Origin: Bidens hawaiensis
Lineage: Eukaryota; Streptophyta; Magnoliopsida; Asterales; Asteraceae
Length of the DNA stretch: 64,000 nucleotides
Direction: 5' to 3'
NCBI GenBank assembly: GCA_021521415.1
Contig: JAIQDT010003796.1
Span: 62,001 to 126,000, forward strand
Positions 9,311-21,354 of the stretch are shown piece after piece (within the stretch, counting starts at the first letter, position 1; every line of letters starts with the position of its first letter). The notes beneath the pieces are model-generated. The model was not told the DNA's origin, did no database searches, and saw only the letters and a list, made by a program, of their open reading frames with translations. The translations under genes and the position numbers were made by a program.

Positions 9311-11859
9311 TTCGTGGTTTAGACTAGACCCAAACATGACGTTTGTCTTTGCCTCCTTGGCTCCATTGGGTCCGAACTAGACGTGCGTCATCATATATAT
9401 ATGAATCAGATTGTGTACAACAAATTCACCTTACTTAAAAATCCCTAATAAACTTTTACATATAACTCAATGGTAAGTTTGCTTGTAGCTAAGTACTATT
9501 CAATGCTTAACGCTTCGCTTGATTAACCAAACATGATATTAGAATCACCATCATGTTTGTAATAAAATCGTATAAGCTCACTTTTGTTTCAGATTGGTTC
9601 CGCGTGAGCCTATTTGAGTAGGCTAATCTTGTTTCGTTCTATTTTGTTCTTCTTTTTGTTGACCTCTCTTCTTCAATTCTTCAATTTAATATGTAAATAT
9701 GAATGAAACTAGAGAGAGATTACTTGCATAGGCACATTGAAATGTTAGAGCAAAAAGGATAGGGTAATAAGTTAAGCAAGAGTACTTTAACTTATATACC
9801 CAAAACTATCAAGAAAGTGTTTCTACCATCTCGACGGTCATTTTATCTTGTTTTGTGTTTTGAACATTATACAATATCTTTTCCACTTTTAAACTTTATT
9901 TACCGGTGTTTAATTCATCATTCTTTGATCATTACACCCAAGCTTAAGATATTCTCAAAATGGTAGTATGACCTTTTTTTTTTCAGTGTAGATAACATTC
10001 CTTTTTTGTTTGGGTTAAGCTCTTTTAAGTTGTTTGTTGTCTTCAATAATAAAACATTTAAAAGACTTTTCCTCATTGGGTAGGTTCCACCTACCATTTA
10101 CTTGAAATTCAAATCTTTTAAAACCATTTTATTACTCTTTTGATTTTATAACAAGACTTTAACTAAAATTTTTGAAGACACCTTGATTATTTAAAAATCC
10201 TTTATTTATAAATCTTGTTATTTTTATTTGATGTTGATTTTAATCTCATATATGTTGTAGTCTTCAACATTGATCTTATTATTATATTCTTTGATTATTG
10301 TTTCTTCAACATTGATCTTGTTATTTTTATTACTCCTTTACATCTCTCCCATCCCTTCCATTCTTAATATTTTTATTATTAAATATAACATTTAACATAA
10401 ATAAAACCAATTGAAAATAAATACAAAGTAGAATTCATCAATAAAATCATTACAAGACTAAAGAAACATGTATCATTAAACAATAAAGTTTACATTTTAC
10501 TAAATAAAATTACTCATAACACTAATGTTTTCTATTCCCTACCTCATTCGTAGTAGTATCACGTTCAACCGTGATCAAGTTTGCTATTCTTGCGGCTGAT
10601 AACACAGAAATCGAAACATTTTTTTTGTGCTTTATTAGAGTGTTAATCAGTGACCCAAATTATCTTCGCTTTCATATCCTCTAGCCTTGTTCAATGATGT
10701 TTTCGGTGCGGGTGCTCCATTTTACGAATATGACTTATTTCCGTGAATATTAGAAACTATTTTTTTGAAGTTGTTCATCATTAGAGTATTGTGAAGAAGA
10801 TAGTTTTCTTTGTCTTTGTTGATGCACAAATTTGGTGATTTAGTGTTTATGTCTCTTCACTTTAAGTTCATTTGATGCACAATTCGATCAGGAACTCCCA
10901 TTGCATTTATATAATTGCTTCTTGTTGATTCTTGGTAATTGAACATGTCATCAAACTCTTTATCGAAGGCCTTGAGATCGGGTTGGGTTTCGTCATTATC
11001 CTCGTCTAAAGGTTGGAATTGACATTATTGGAAATTTACGTGTTTCTAAAATAAACTTATGTAATACCTAGAACTCGTTATACATTTGTTGAATTGAAAA
11101 TTGTTACAACATATGGTGTTTGGGATTGAAATCAAAATAGCGGAGAAATGACGGTTTGATGGGGATTGAATTGTAATAATTCTTACGAACGCTTTGCTTT
11201 TTTACGACTTAAAACCATGTTTAAACACGTACATCTACAGTTTGCTAAGCGATGACTCGATATTTCAAAGAAAGAAGGTTAATGTGAAATTATAGAGCAT
11301 ATGAAAAAGATCCGTTTGAAATTTGTGTGAAAATGATTTGGATTATAAAGTATTTAGAGATTTAATATAATTAAACATTTTTTTCGAATTTAAAATATGG
11401 TCGTTTTATAATAGTTGGAGCACAACGGCTGTATAATCATTCGTTAAGCAAATCCCCAAATGCCTTGTCCGTGTGTACCACAATGGGCTAGCGGGGTCAC
11501 ATAGCAACACCAACCCTCTCCCCGTCTCTAGCTGATGTGATGATAATGTGAAAAAGAGCGAACTTAGACGTGAAATGGACGGGAAAGACCCAATCCCTCC
11601 CCTATTTCTTTACACTCCTCGGTCGAAAATGGAGCAAACAAAAAAAATAAAAATTGGAAGACTTTTAATAGCCGTTGTCTTTATTCATTTACTAATTTTC
11701 TTTATCGTTTTCCTCATTGAGAATAAATTGAAGATCACCATTTTGCTTGCATCATTTTCACACAAACTATGAAATTAACCTTAGGTTACCTGCCTTTTTG
11801 TTTTTAGGGTTTTGGGTAGCTAGATTATTGAATATACAATGACCAATCAGTACGTGGAT
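9311..11859. other. Intergenic region 3' of the AP2 gene
   Basis: AT-rich spacer. The only exon-like piece is on the minus strand around 10865-11025. Read from 11025 down it gives EDNDETQPDLKAFDKEFD and then MFNYQESTRSNYINAMGVP, followed by a stop near 10863. I do not recognise it; a transposon accessory ORF is possible. Nothing else here looks coding. Confidence 0.35.
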
Positions 11860-14322
11860 TCAAAAATTGAATCTTTGTTGTGGGAATCGTGATGATGCTG
11901 CAGCACTCATTGCATAGATTTGGTGTACAGGAGGTACATTGGCATTAACATTGCTTGCACTTGAAGTCACAGGTAAATCATTTCCTCCTTCCAATGTGCT
12001 GCTTGAAAACTGTACGTATTCAACAAGTTATATTACAATTTAATAATTAGTATTCGTATGTATATATATATATCAATATATGAGTGTGTATGTGTGTTGA
12101 GCGTGCAAAAGCTAAAAGAGTAAAAGTCCTCTACAAGTGAAATGATGTTTTGGTATATATGGTATGAGACCACTAGTTCCCACTTGCCTTTATTAATAAT
12201 TTTGAGCCTAAAAATAATACAATATCCATGTAAGATTATAGATATTTATTTGCGATTTAGGAAGACTCACTTGATGACTTGATGAACTTAAGAATGGTGG
12301 ATTGAACATATGATGTATAGACGCGTCAACGGGTCTCATAAAATGTTTGTATCCATTCATTTCATTTTGAGTTGTAAACGATTCGGATTCTTTGTGACTC
12401 AAAAGATGTAATGCATTTGCTTCATTCAATCCGATTGGTCTAAAACCAAGCTGAATCGGGTCCACACGATCATGCCTTTCAAAATGACCATTTTCTCCTT
12501 CATTATTGGTCACATTTGTTGTCGAGCCACCTAAGCTCAAGTCAAGATTATGGTCCGAAGATGCGTTGTTATTGTTACTGTTACTACTTGAACATTCTGT
12601 CCAACAAAACAAAAGAACATTCATATTCAGTTAATAAAAAAGCGTAAAGCAAATGGTTTCTAAAATTCAAAATGCGTGATGTTTTACCGGTCAAATTGAG
12701 CTCATTCTCATATATACTTGGATCAAAATTTGTAACTGCGGCCTTTCCATTACATTTAATAGCAGCTTTATCATAAGCCCTAATAAATAAAAAATAAATA
12801 AGAAAATAGAATTCTAGCTAGTAAAACCTTTTTGAGTTTAAACTTTGACAAACTAAGTCCTTCAAAAGTTAAAAACATGTTACTTTACCTGGCTGCTTCA
12901 ACTTCTGTATCAAACAGACCAAGATACACATACCTGTTAAATCACATAAACCTTAAACATCAAACTTGACTAAAAACATCATTAATAATTAAATAACCTA
13001 AAAGGGGAAACATATCCTAAATGTCTTGTTTGTTGATCTATTTACTATTAAGAAAAGGGAGAAGCATCTCTATGAGTAAAACAAAAACACAAAGGAAAAG
13101 AAAAAGGAGAGAACAAACTTAAAAGTAAAGAGAAGAATGTGTTAAGTAGCTACACATAGGCATCTCCAGATATATATAAATATACAAAATCCTCTGCTCC
13201 TTTATTGTTACAACATATAACTTTAAATAAGTGCACCAAAGTATTAAAAATATTTTTAAACAAAAGGATTGAGTGGCAATGGATATTTTTCTCACATGTA
13301 ACATAACATGGTCAAAAACTAAAATGGTTAATATAATCCGAAAAATTTAACCGGCTAACCGTGTAATTCAAGATGTCTAATTCACAATGTATATAGTATA
13401 TAACCAACACGATTTTGCTACGAGCATACATCCATCATGTATGATCTCATGTATAACTTGTAATTGTGAATGTGTATTAATAACTATTACCTATAAAATT
13501 GAAAACATTTTGAATCATAAATAAAGAATAGAAAAGGAAAAACATACTTTTTGCCTAAAAATTGGCCCATTCTAGCTTCCCATCTACCACATTTATGCAA
13601 AGTAACACCTCTGAATTTTGAACTTCCTCTTGGGAATCCTGTACTTTGTCTCCTTAGTACATGCACAAACTCTTCCTTTGTTAAATTACTCATCTGTTCA
13701 TGTTTTTTCACAAAACACCATCACATAAGTACTTAAAACAAGCTTCAACAACTCACACTATATTGTGTTGAAAACATAAAACCACACACACACATCAAAT
13801 GAAAAAACACATACTTTATAAGAACACTGATTAATCAACCTATTAACCTGTTTTAGATCTTCTTGATAGTCTTCAAGGTTATAGTTTATATCAGCTTCCA
13901 TACCCCGGAACTTGATAGCTGCCCTATCATACGCCCTATAATAAACTTACACTATTATAACTTATACACACTTAATCACCTTTTTATATATAAAAAAAAA
14001 AAACTAGAATTACATAATCACATAAACTAATAAATCCATATGATCACAAATTCACAATTACCTTGCGGCCGAGTGTGCGGTGTCGAACCCACCTGTTTAT
14101 ATAAAAGAAATTGTAATTAATCACTACAGTTTATTTATTTGTTGTTAACTAAATTAAATCATGTTAATTTCTTGTACAAAACCAATAATAAAATTTTTTA
14201 ATGTAGTGTTACCTAGATATACTTGCTTGCCACAGTCCCTTAGAGTTGAGTCATGCAAAATAATTTAATTAGTAAGTTATAAAAATGTGTTCTTGAACAA
14301 CACTAATAATAATATAAAGATA

Positions 14323-14365
<43 letters not shown>

Positions 14366-14737
14366 CAAGCAACAACAATCCTACCATATATGTGATTCCC
14401 ACCGGCCAGTTCGCCGGTAAAATGTGACACCACGGTACTGTGAGCTTCTAGACCGTGGTCCACGGCGGCTCTTCTTAAGCGGCTGAGGAATCACACCGGC
14501 GGTAGTCTTTCCGGCCACCGAAGCTGCTGAAGGATGATCAGATGACTGCAGCTGGTTGCAGAATTTAACACCAAACCAATGAGCTGCCGGAAAGCTACTC
14601 GCCGGAGAATCTGAGGGTCCCACCTCAGAAGAATTATCCTCCACCGGAAAAAACTGACGTGTCACCGGCGGTGAGCCACCGTCATCTTCTTGTTCTTGTT
14701 CTTCCACTGGTGACATACTTCCGTTTAGATCCCACAT
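11860..14737 (-). CDS. AP2: APETALA2-like (euAP2) transcription factor, 9 exons
   Basis: Minus-strand exons, 5' to 3': 14737-14385, 14238-14213, 14092-14062, 13935-13848, 13693-13548, 12933-12889, 12779-12688, 12596-12271, 12009-11860. All joins use GT-AG and keep frame; the total is 1257 nt, or 418 residues plus stop. The protein starts MWDLN, as AP2 and TOE3 do. A basic nuclear signal [10 protein letters not shown] lies at about 88-97. AP2 domain 1 starts at 101 with [18 protein letters not shown], and AP2 domain 2 starts at about 193 with [17 protein letters not shown]. An EAR-type LDLSLG lies at about 278-283, and the C-terminus ends SAAASSRF...FNF. The 26-, 31- and 45-nt micro-exons are typical of the family. 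It is a nuclear regulator of floral organ identity and phase change, repressed by miR172. AP2 versus TOE3 orthology is not settled by eye. Confidence 0.93.
11883..11903 (-). promoter_or_regulatory. miR172 target site in the AP2 last exon
   Basis: On the minus strand this reads CTGCAGCATCATCACGATTC plus a final C. It encodes AAASSRF. Paired with miR172 (recalled sequence AGAAUCUUGAUGAUGCUGCA plus U), 18 of 21 positions match. The mismatches are at miRNA positions 1, 7 and 21. Position 7 is usually a G:U pair in canonical euAP2 sites, where the codon encodes Gly instead of Arg. Confidence 0.85.
14326..14356. repeat. (AT)n microsatellite in AP2 intron 1
   Basis: Perfect AT dinucleotide run within the first intron of the AP2 gene, close to the exon 1 donor. 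An (ATA)n tract capable of folding back with a following ATT tract lies just upstream of the start codon (14738-14780). Confidence 0.8.
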
Positions 14738-14742
14738 AAGTA

Positions 14743-14777
<35 letters not shown>

Positions 14778-16334
14778 CAAGAAGTTTTACAAGTCTTGTA
14801 ATAATAATAATAATATGAATATGAATATGTTCTCTCTAAATAAAGATGTATATGTGAATATGTTATGATTAAAATGGGATGGTTTTGTTTCTTATCTTTC
14901 TCTTTTAAGGGTAGGTCTAAAACCACAAGCAAAGAACAATAAACCTAGGTAGGGTTTCATAGGTGGAAGGTGGGCTATACATATACATATACATATTATT
15001 ATTATTGTTATAGATTATTATAGATATAGATATATAGGGTAGATGTTATGGGTGTGGGGTGGATCTCTCATTAGATCTTGTGTGTGTTTGTGTGTGAAAC
15101 ATACATCTATATATCTATGACTATATATATATATAATAATAATAATAATAACATATATATATTAAAGGTTTCAAAAATGTATGTGTGTGTGTGTGTGTTT
15201 CACTTTGTGTTCTTGTGAACTTGCTTTTTCTTTCTTGTAATCTTCTCATTTACCCATTATGTCTGTCATGTATGTGTGTGTATATATATATAGATATAGA
15301 ATGAGTTTAGAGAGAGAAAGAGAGAAGGGTCTCTTTCTTAGGCAGCTTTCCGACGTTAACGAAATCGAAAAAAGAAGTATAATTTGTATAATGGGAATAA
15401 TAATAAAAGGTCACCAATGAAAACACAGTTTTTCTCTCTCTACAATTATATTATATATCCAGGAATGGAAATTGATACACAAGACTAGAAAGATGACTAA
15501 TTACTCTATTTCCTTAATTAGCTAACGTTAATTAATTATATGTGTCGGTACTATGTATCCTCATATATCATCAAAACTTCACATTCATTCATTCATTCAT
15601 TCATTCATTCAACTTTCATCATGATTATCTCCCCTTGTTTTCTTCCATTTTTACCCTTTCATATATTTTCATTTACCTTTAGATATTTTATTGTACTAAT
15701 CTGAATCCGTTATCAGAAAACTCATGAAACAATAATGCCTTGTTAATCAACGGATAAGTTAAATCGTAGCTTGTGTCAAACATATTTCCAATAACTTCGG
15801 TATTGTAAAACTCGCAGGCCTTTAATACCTTGTTAATCAATAAGATAAGTTAAATCAAATAATGTATTGTTAATGTTTGGATGGACTACATACTCGCGTG
15901 AATATTTAGGATAAAGGTTTAGGAGAGTAAGGGATACAAGCGGGTACTCTTAATTGGTATATATGGTACCAAAAAAAGAACACCGCCACCGTCTTTTTTT
16001 TTTCCGAAATCGGATGGATAAAATCGGGTAATAGTACCCAATGTAAAAAACCATTTGGACAGAGCCATTGTGCATTGTACATAGTCAAAGAAAATCCTAT
16101 TTAAAACCCACCTTTTTTTTATCAATTTACACACACAAATCAAAATACACACAATATTTTACATAACCAACACTCTAATGCTACTAGAGTACTAGGCTAG
16201 TATATATTTAAATTTTATTTAAAAAGGAAAAAAGAAATGTTTTTTTGGGTACTTGAGAAGATTGCAATTTGTGATTAAGGGGTTTTAGGGTTATTTAAGG
16301 TAAAAATAACATGACAATGTATGATTGGTGAAAC
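14738..16334. other. AP2 5' leader and promoter region
   Basis: This region lies upstream of the AP2 start. It is rich in microsatellites: ATA/ATT near 14745 and 15128, GT near 15180, AT near 15280, a GA tract at 15309-15330 and a perfect (ATTC)n run at about 15585-15610. The GA tract reads CT on the gene strand, common in 5' leaders. I could not fix a TATA box because of the many AT runs. Confidence 0.4.
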
Positions 16335-16562
16335 TTAGGGTACTTGAGAAGAGAACTCATTCATCCTTAGACACATGTGCCCTTTTTGTTCGAGACATGG
16401 AAATAGTGAATCGTCTTTTCTCCTCTTGTTATGAGGTGCCAGAGGCATGACGATTGATAGTTGCCTGGCTATAACTTTCAGGACTGTTGCAGCCGAGGGA
16501 GCTATATTCTTGACTTGATCAATGCCATATATCGAAGAAGAAGAAACTGGTGGTTGAAGGAA
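16335..16562 (-). pseudogene. Unrecognised open fragment, 75 codons
   Basis: One minus-strand frame stays open from a stop at 16563-16565 to TAA at 16335-16337. It includes SSSSIYGIDQVKNIAPSA, then ATVLKVIARQLSIVMPLAP, then a basic HNKRRK. There is no in-frame ATG near its start, so it would be a 3' exon or a captured fragment. Composition is more coding-like than the surrounding AT-rich DNA. I do not recognise the family. Confidence 0.3.
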
Positions 16563-16565
16563 TTA

Positions 16566-17299
16566 TTTTTACTATGTGTCGGACTATTCAGAAGAACATA
16601 AACAAAGCTATCTTTAAAGTCAATGATTTAAAAGCGGAACCAATCTTTTATATCATTTTACATTTTTCCTTTCTTTATATAGTTACTATAAACAATCTCT
16701 TCGACTAAGTGGATTCAAAAGCCATTTCTTTTTACGTAACTTTGGTTGTATCGATCATATTGCATACGAAGAAGCGGAAACCAAAATTGAAATTTAAAAA
16801 CTCAATTAGGTGTTTACCATTAAGCCTTTATGATGCTTCGTTTTGAGTTCTATAACTAGCAATTGTTTCTTATTTTCTACCCATCACAAATGACTTCTTT
16901 AACTAGCATTCCCTCTTTTTATAGGGTCACTTTTTTAAAGAACTCTGCTTATTTGTAAGTTAATGGATGATAATTACCTAGCCATGTGGATAAGCGTATA
17001 CATTTTTGTGAAAGAAATGTGAAATCTGCTTAATTATTAGCAGCTTATATTAAACTTTCCTTGATCAAGGGTGGAGTGGGGTGTATATAGATGTATTTTT
17101 TAAAATGATTGTTCGAATTTCAAGAAATCAAAATATGCTATAACAAGTGATTACTTGGTTAAGCATTCGGAAATCATAATCTTAAGTAATCATCACTTCG
17201 TAATTCTTGTGACATTTGAGTGTTTAAAAGAATTTGTCCGTGTCATTGGGCCACCAATCCAAGAACTTCCATATGTTTGCTTTGTCCACACAACTGAAC
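16566..17299. other. Intergenic, no gene seen
   Basis: AT-rich spacer. No exon-like frame, inverted ends or tandem repeats were noticed. Confidence 0.35.
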
Positions 17300-17885
17300 T
17301 TCGATGAAATTTTATTTAGATCACATAGATTGTGTAGATACATTATTATTTTTTAGCTTTTTGAAACACTTTCTCCAGTATCTTAGTGGCATCATTGACT
17401 ACGGTATAAGTATTTTTCCCGTCATCTCTTCATGCTCTTACAACATATGCGAATGGACATTGGTGTGGGTGTCACAATCCACATCAATCCACTTCGGGAT
17501 ACTGTGCTTTCACACCCAAGGGAGCTAATTTATTTTCGTGGTCATCTGAACGTCAAGCCACCATTTTGAGGTCGAGTGCGGAGACAAAATATTGAGTAGT
17601 AGCTAAGGCAGTTGCTGAAACCACGTAGATAAGAAATTTACCTTTTGAACTCGGTGTTCATTTATGAAAGGCCACCAAATCGTTTGTTGTAATAACTTTT
17701 ATGTTTTGCATCTATCGCTCAATCTAGTTCGTCATCAACATATAAAGCATGTTGAAATTGACATCAATTTTTCAGGAAAAAGGTTCTTCTGGAAAACATA
17801 CGCGCCTTGCATGTGCCGTCTTCATCTCAATATGCTGACATCTTCACTAAGAGTTTGTCTAAGAAGCTAAGGGACAATGAGAATA
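17300..17885 (+). pseudogene. Ty1/copia RNase H remnant
   Basis: Several short frames match the end of a copia polyprotein. Around 17526-17600 the sequence gives (I/L)FSWSSERQATILRSSAE-like residues (the copia WSSKRQ..VSRSSAEAEYR motif) and then AVAETT. At 17740-17760 it gives KHVEIDINF. At 17808-17868 it gives VPSSQYADIFTKSL-like sequence, matching the VPSxxQxADIFTKGL tail. Stops and frameshifts separate these blocks. No LTR, integrase or RT is visible nearby, so only the 3' end of an old element survives. Confidence 0.72.
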
Positions 17886-19999
17886 TAAAGTTGATTTATT
17901 CTAGAAGGGATTATATTTAGTAGTGATTGATCTTTAATTATTTAGTGTATATTTAGAATTTGTAATCCCTTGTGATTCTTATGATACCATAAACAAATTT
18001 ACAACTATGAAAAAAACATGTAAATAGCAAAATGTTAACCATCATGTTAAATGTTATGTCACAATTATGATCCTTTTAATTTTACCTTGAAGTTATATTG
18101 TTTTAGTTATATATGCTACATGTTTCCAAGCACATTTCCGGCTTTGCTACATTTGTTCTTACAAAATGCAATGTTGAAGCGAAAATAAGGGTCGGCATTT
18201 TGGGGCCAAATCCAACCCATTCAACTCACTGAGTCAGAGTGCACTGGGTCAATAGAACAAGTTACTCAGTTGATAATCTATTTTTAGTAGTTTTAATTTA
18301 TGATATATGTATTTATATAAAGTAATAGAGGTTCCATTCCAATAATGTTAGGAGGGTTGGGTTGCCATAAGTAGAAACAGAGTTCCTTGTCCTTAAAACA
18401 GTGGGCCCAATTAATTGTATTTGGTCCTGGGCCTAGTGGCCCATTAGCTTTGTCTCTTCCTTCTTAAATTTATTTGCGTACACTAAGATTTAATTATCGA
18501 CATAGGATAGTAGGACGCCTGCACTCTCGGGCCCGGTAGCTTTATTATTATCATTATTGTTAAAAGTTCGGACAACCTAAAGAATATATATAGCTCAATT
18601 ATTATGCATAATCCATTAATCCATAGTATGATTAATCGACTAATAATATATACGGGGTGTGATCTTCATACATCATTTATATGGTAGACTGTAAATGTAT
18701 ATACGGCTTGTATAGGGTTATACGAGCCGTATAAGCGTGTATGACTGACAAGTGTACTGATGGACAAAAAAAAAACTTTTTCAACCTATATGGCCCCTAT
18801 ATGAGCTGTATAAACGAAAAGTGATGTGTAAAAATCCATGATGGTTTATGAATATCATATGCCTAATATATATGGTCAATCTGATCGATAACACTCCTTA
18901 ATTTCAGTTTTGTTAAAAGAAAATAAAAAACTCTTGGCCAACATAACCTTCAAACTTACACTTGATTGTTAGTTGGTCACTAAAATCAAGTGAGAATTGA
19001 TTGTAAATCTATAATAATTACGTGAGTTAGAATGTATTTGTTAACGAAAACAAAAGTTAAAAGTGTAATAGCTGGATCGTCGATTTGATTTATATTGACT
19101 AGGAAATTATAGTTCGTATCATTATAGTCTAATTTGCGTTATCATAATCGAAAAACTTATTATTCAAAATAGATTTTTGTGAGTGAAAATATATTCGGTT
19201 ATAATCGTATTCGGGCCATTTACTCAAGGTCTTATGTTTACACATTTATATCTTAAGAGTTACGGACATGATGTTTTGAACCAATACTATATCAGAATAG
19301 GAAAGATCCCAAACATGTCACAATATAGTTCTCACCAGTCATGGAAAATTATTATATAAATGACATGACCTACAATCATCAATATGGGTCTTTCAGATTT
19401 TGATTTCAAATCAAATTAGGAATTTTAGATATCAATACATGTCGATCATATGCACCTGCCATACATAGTAAACCATTAATATCTCCATGACACCGACACA
19501 TACATAGCAATATGTATACTTGTAATCATGGGTGAATAAATCACATCTAGACGTTGAGTACTTGCAACTCCCCAATCAACCAACTTGACAACGTCTATGG
19601 ACTTCTACAACAATTGCCAGCGATACAGTACGTGCAAATTGACATCCTTCAATACGAAATACAATTGATATGAATGATTTTCCTTCGGATCCCTCTGATA
19701 TACCACATATTGCTAGTTATCATCTCAATCAAATAGATGATATAAGAAGAGCGTATCTTGTTAAAAAGGTTTTTCATCCACGGGTCATGACTTTAAATAT
19801 ACAAATTATTCTAGTGGCCGAAGACATTTTAATGTAAAATGGTTTGATAAGGTTGTGTGAGAAGGATTCGTGAGAAAATCATAACGGGCATGGTTTGGTT
19901 TAGTTAGGTTGAACCTATATATCAACGTGTGTATGGTAGTTAAAATAGAAAGATAAATACAAAATGGCTTTTTTATAAATTAAAAATTATTTAATAATT
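17886..19999. other. Intergenic, no gene seen
   Basis: AT-rich spacer. A local duplication around 18690-18810 repeats TATACGG.TTGTATA and TATACGAGCCGTATAAG words that can pair as short hairpins. Nothing coding is visible. Confidence 0.35.
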
Positions 20000-20290
20000 A
20001 CTATAAAACTAAAAGGTAATGATTACATCGAAACAGAAAGCAAACAGACAACAAGTTGTGTTGTTACCTTCTTTTTAAATTGCAAAACTCAATCTTTTAA
20101 AAATTATATTGGCTGATCTTGGAGATAACTTTATTATGCATGACCCATTGAACTCGATTAACTAACTTCACAGGTTCAGACGCGAGGAACCCAAAAGTGT
20201 CAAAAGCAAAAGGAATAAATACATGCTGGTTGTCAAGACACGTCTTCTCATGTTTAATCACCTTACATGAAGCAGCTTTTAAAGCAACTT
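20000..20290 (-). pseudogene. Remnant of a repeat-associated ORF (FAFDTFGFLA family)
   Basis: Read on the minus strand from about 20280 it gives KVIKHEKTCLDNQHVFIPFA, FDTFGFLASEPVKLVNRVQ and VMHNKVIS. After a stop and a frameshift near 20080-20060 it gives KKVTTQLVVCLL. I have seen this conserved tail many times in plant repeat ORFs but cannot name the element class with confidence. The LTR element at 20315 abuts it. A second degenerate copy of the last segment (KGVVAQLVACL) lies at 31690-31745 on the same strand. Confidence 0.5.
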
Positions 20291-20314
20291 ATCCGACTGG
20301 AAAACCCCGGTTAA

Positions 20315-21289
20315 AGAAGAGGTAGGTCCCAGCAGAGCCCAGTTGGACCCGCAAGACTCACCTTAAACAGGGAAGTCTGCGCAGAGACCAACTGGATCCG
20401 CAGAACCAACCATGCTCAGAGACGTGACGTCCTTACGCGCAGTACGCAAGCTGGTCCCGCAGGAAATGCCTCCCAATGGTGAAGGACTCCGCCTGTCCCC
20501 GCAGCCTCGGATACAAGCCATTAGGGAAGGCCACCCGCGCAGCATGGCTACACGCACAAGGCACTTAGCTCTCGATCATTCAGTGTCACCTGAAGGAATG
20601 AGCCAAGCCGGGAGCAATCCCGCACAGAGGCGGGAGGGGGAATACTCCCGCCCAAGCCAGTCCGTATACTGAAGGATCTTTTACTGTACCTGACGAGGTA
20701 TGGGCGAAAGATCTGATCAGAGATACGACAGCTCACTGATACAGTATGGCGAGCAGCATGCTCCTGTACTGTATCACTATTAGCCGCTGCCTACTCACCA
20801 ACTACTGTCATACCACGTGCGTAGCCGGCAGTTGGTGGAAAGGGAATGGTACACAGCAGGCCTGGTCACTATCAGCCGCTGCCTACCCACCAACTACCAG
20901 CAGGGCACGTGCGTAGGCTACTGTTGATGAACAGGAACACTGTAGCAGCCGGCCATACCTCCTTGGAAACCTACCTTCGGCTATAAATACCCCAAATGGT
21001 ATGATCATCTGGACACATTACATTATCACATTATCATCATAATATACCTGATATCTGCTCTAGCAATCTCTTAATATACTTTTATATTTAAAGAGCAATC
21101 TAGTCTGATTCTCACGCCGGAGGGTGGTCACAAGGAGGAACCCCCCCCCTTCTCAGTGACGAGCTCACGGTGTCTGTTTTGCAGGTTATCAGAAGAACCA
21201 TCTTCCAAGGGTCTAACCCCTCGTGGGAAACAGCTATCCAACCCCCAGGTTACCAGTAATCTGTCAGGGGTCTGGTTAGTGTTTCTTCA
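20315..21289 (+). repeat. 5' LTR of the TAT-like element
   Basis: The LTR ends are TGAAGA...TCTTCA, with the first T mutated to A in this copy. It contains two ~100-bp direct copies (about 20776-20850 and 20867-20945) of CACTATTAGCCGCTGCCTAC.., each with one CACGTG. A TATA box follows at 20982. The polypyrimidine and CCCCCC stretch at 21143 is shared by all family members in this window. Confidence 0.92.
20982..20989 (+). promoter_or_regulatory. TATA box of the 5' LTR, with upstream G-boxes
   Basis: TATAAATA lies in the context CGGCTATAAATACCCC. Upstream are two CACGTG G-boxes, at 20814-20819 and 20906-20911, one in each copy of the duplicated segment. Transcription would be expected to start near 21015. 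The 3' LTR has the same TATA at 29589-29596. Confidence 0.75.
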
Positions 21290-21305
21290 TTGGCGCCATC
21301 CGTGC
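21290..21305 (+). other. Primer-binding site
   Basis: TTGGCGCCATCCGTGC directly follows the 5' LTR. TGGCGCC is the usual start of gypsy primer sites that pair with a tRNA 3' end (...GGCGCCA). Which tRNA is used was not determined. Confidence 0.7.
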
Positions 21306-21354
21306 ATAAAGCTAGAACTTTATTTTTCTCCAGTTTTTTCAAACTTCTACAAAG

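Noticed and set aside
20412..20736. Short ORFs on both strands within the LTRs, repeated in each LTR
   Set aside because: They repeat simply because the LTR does; they overlap the U3 region and have no domain.
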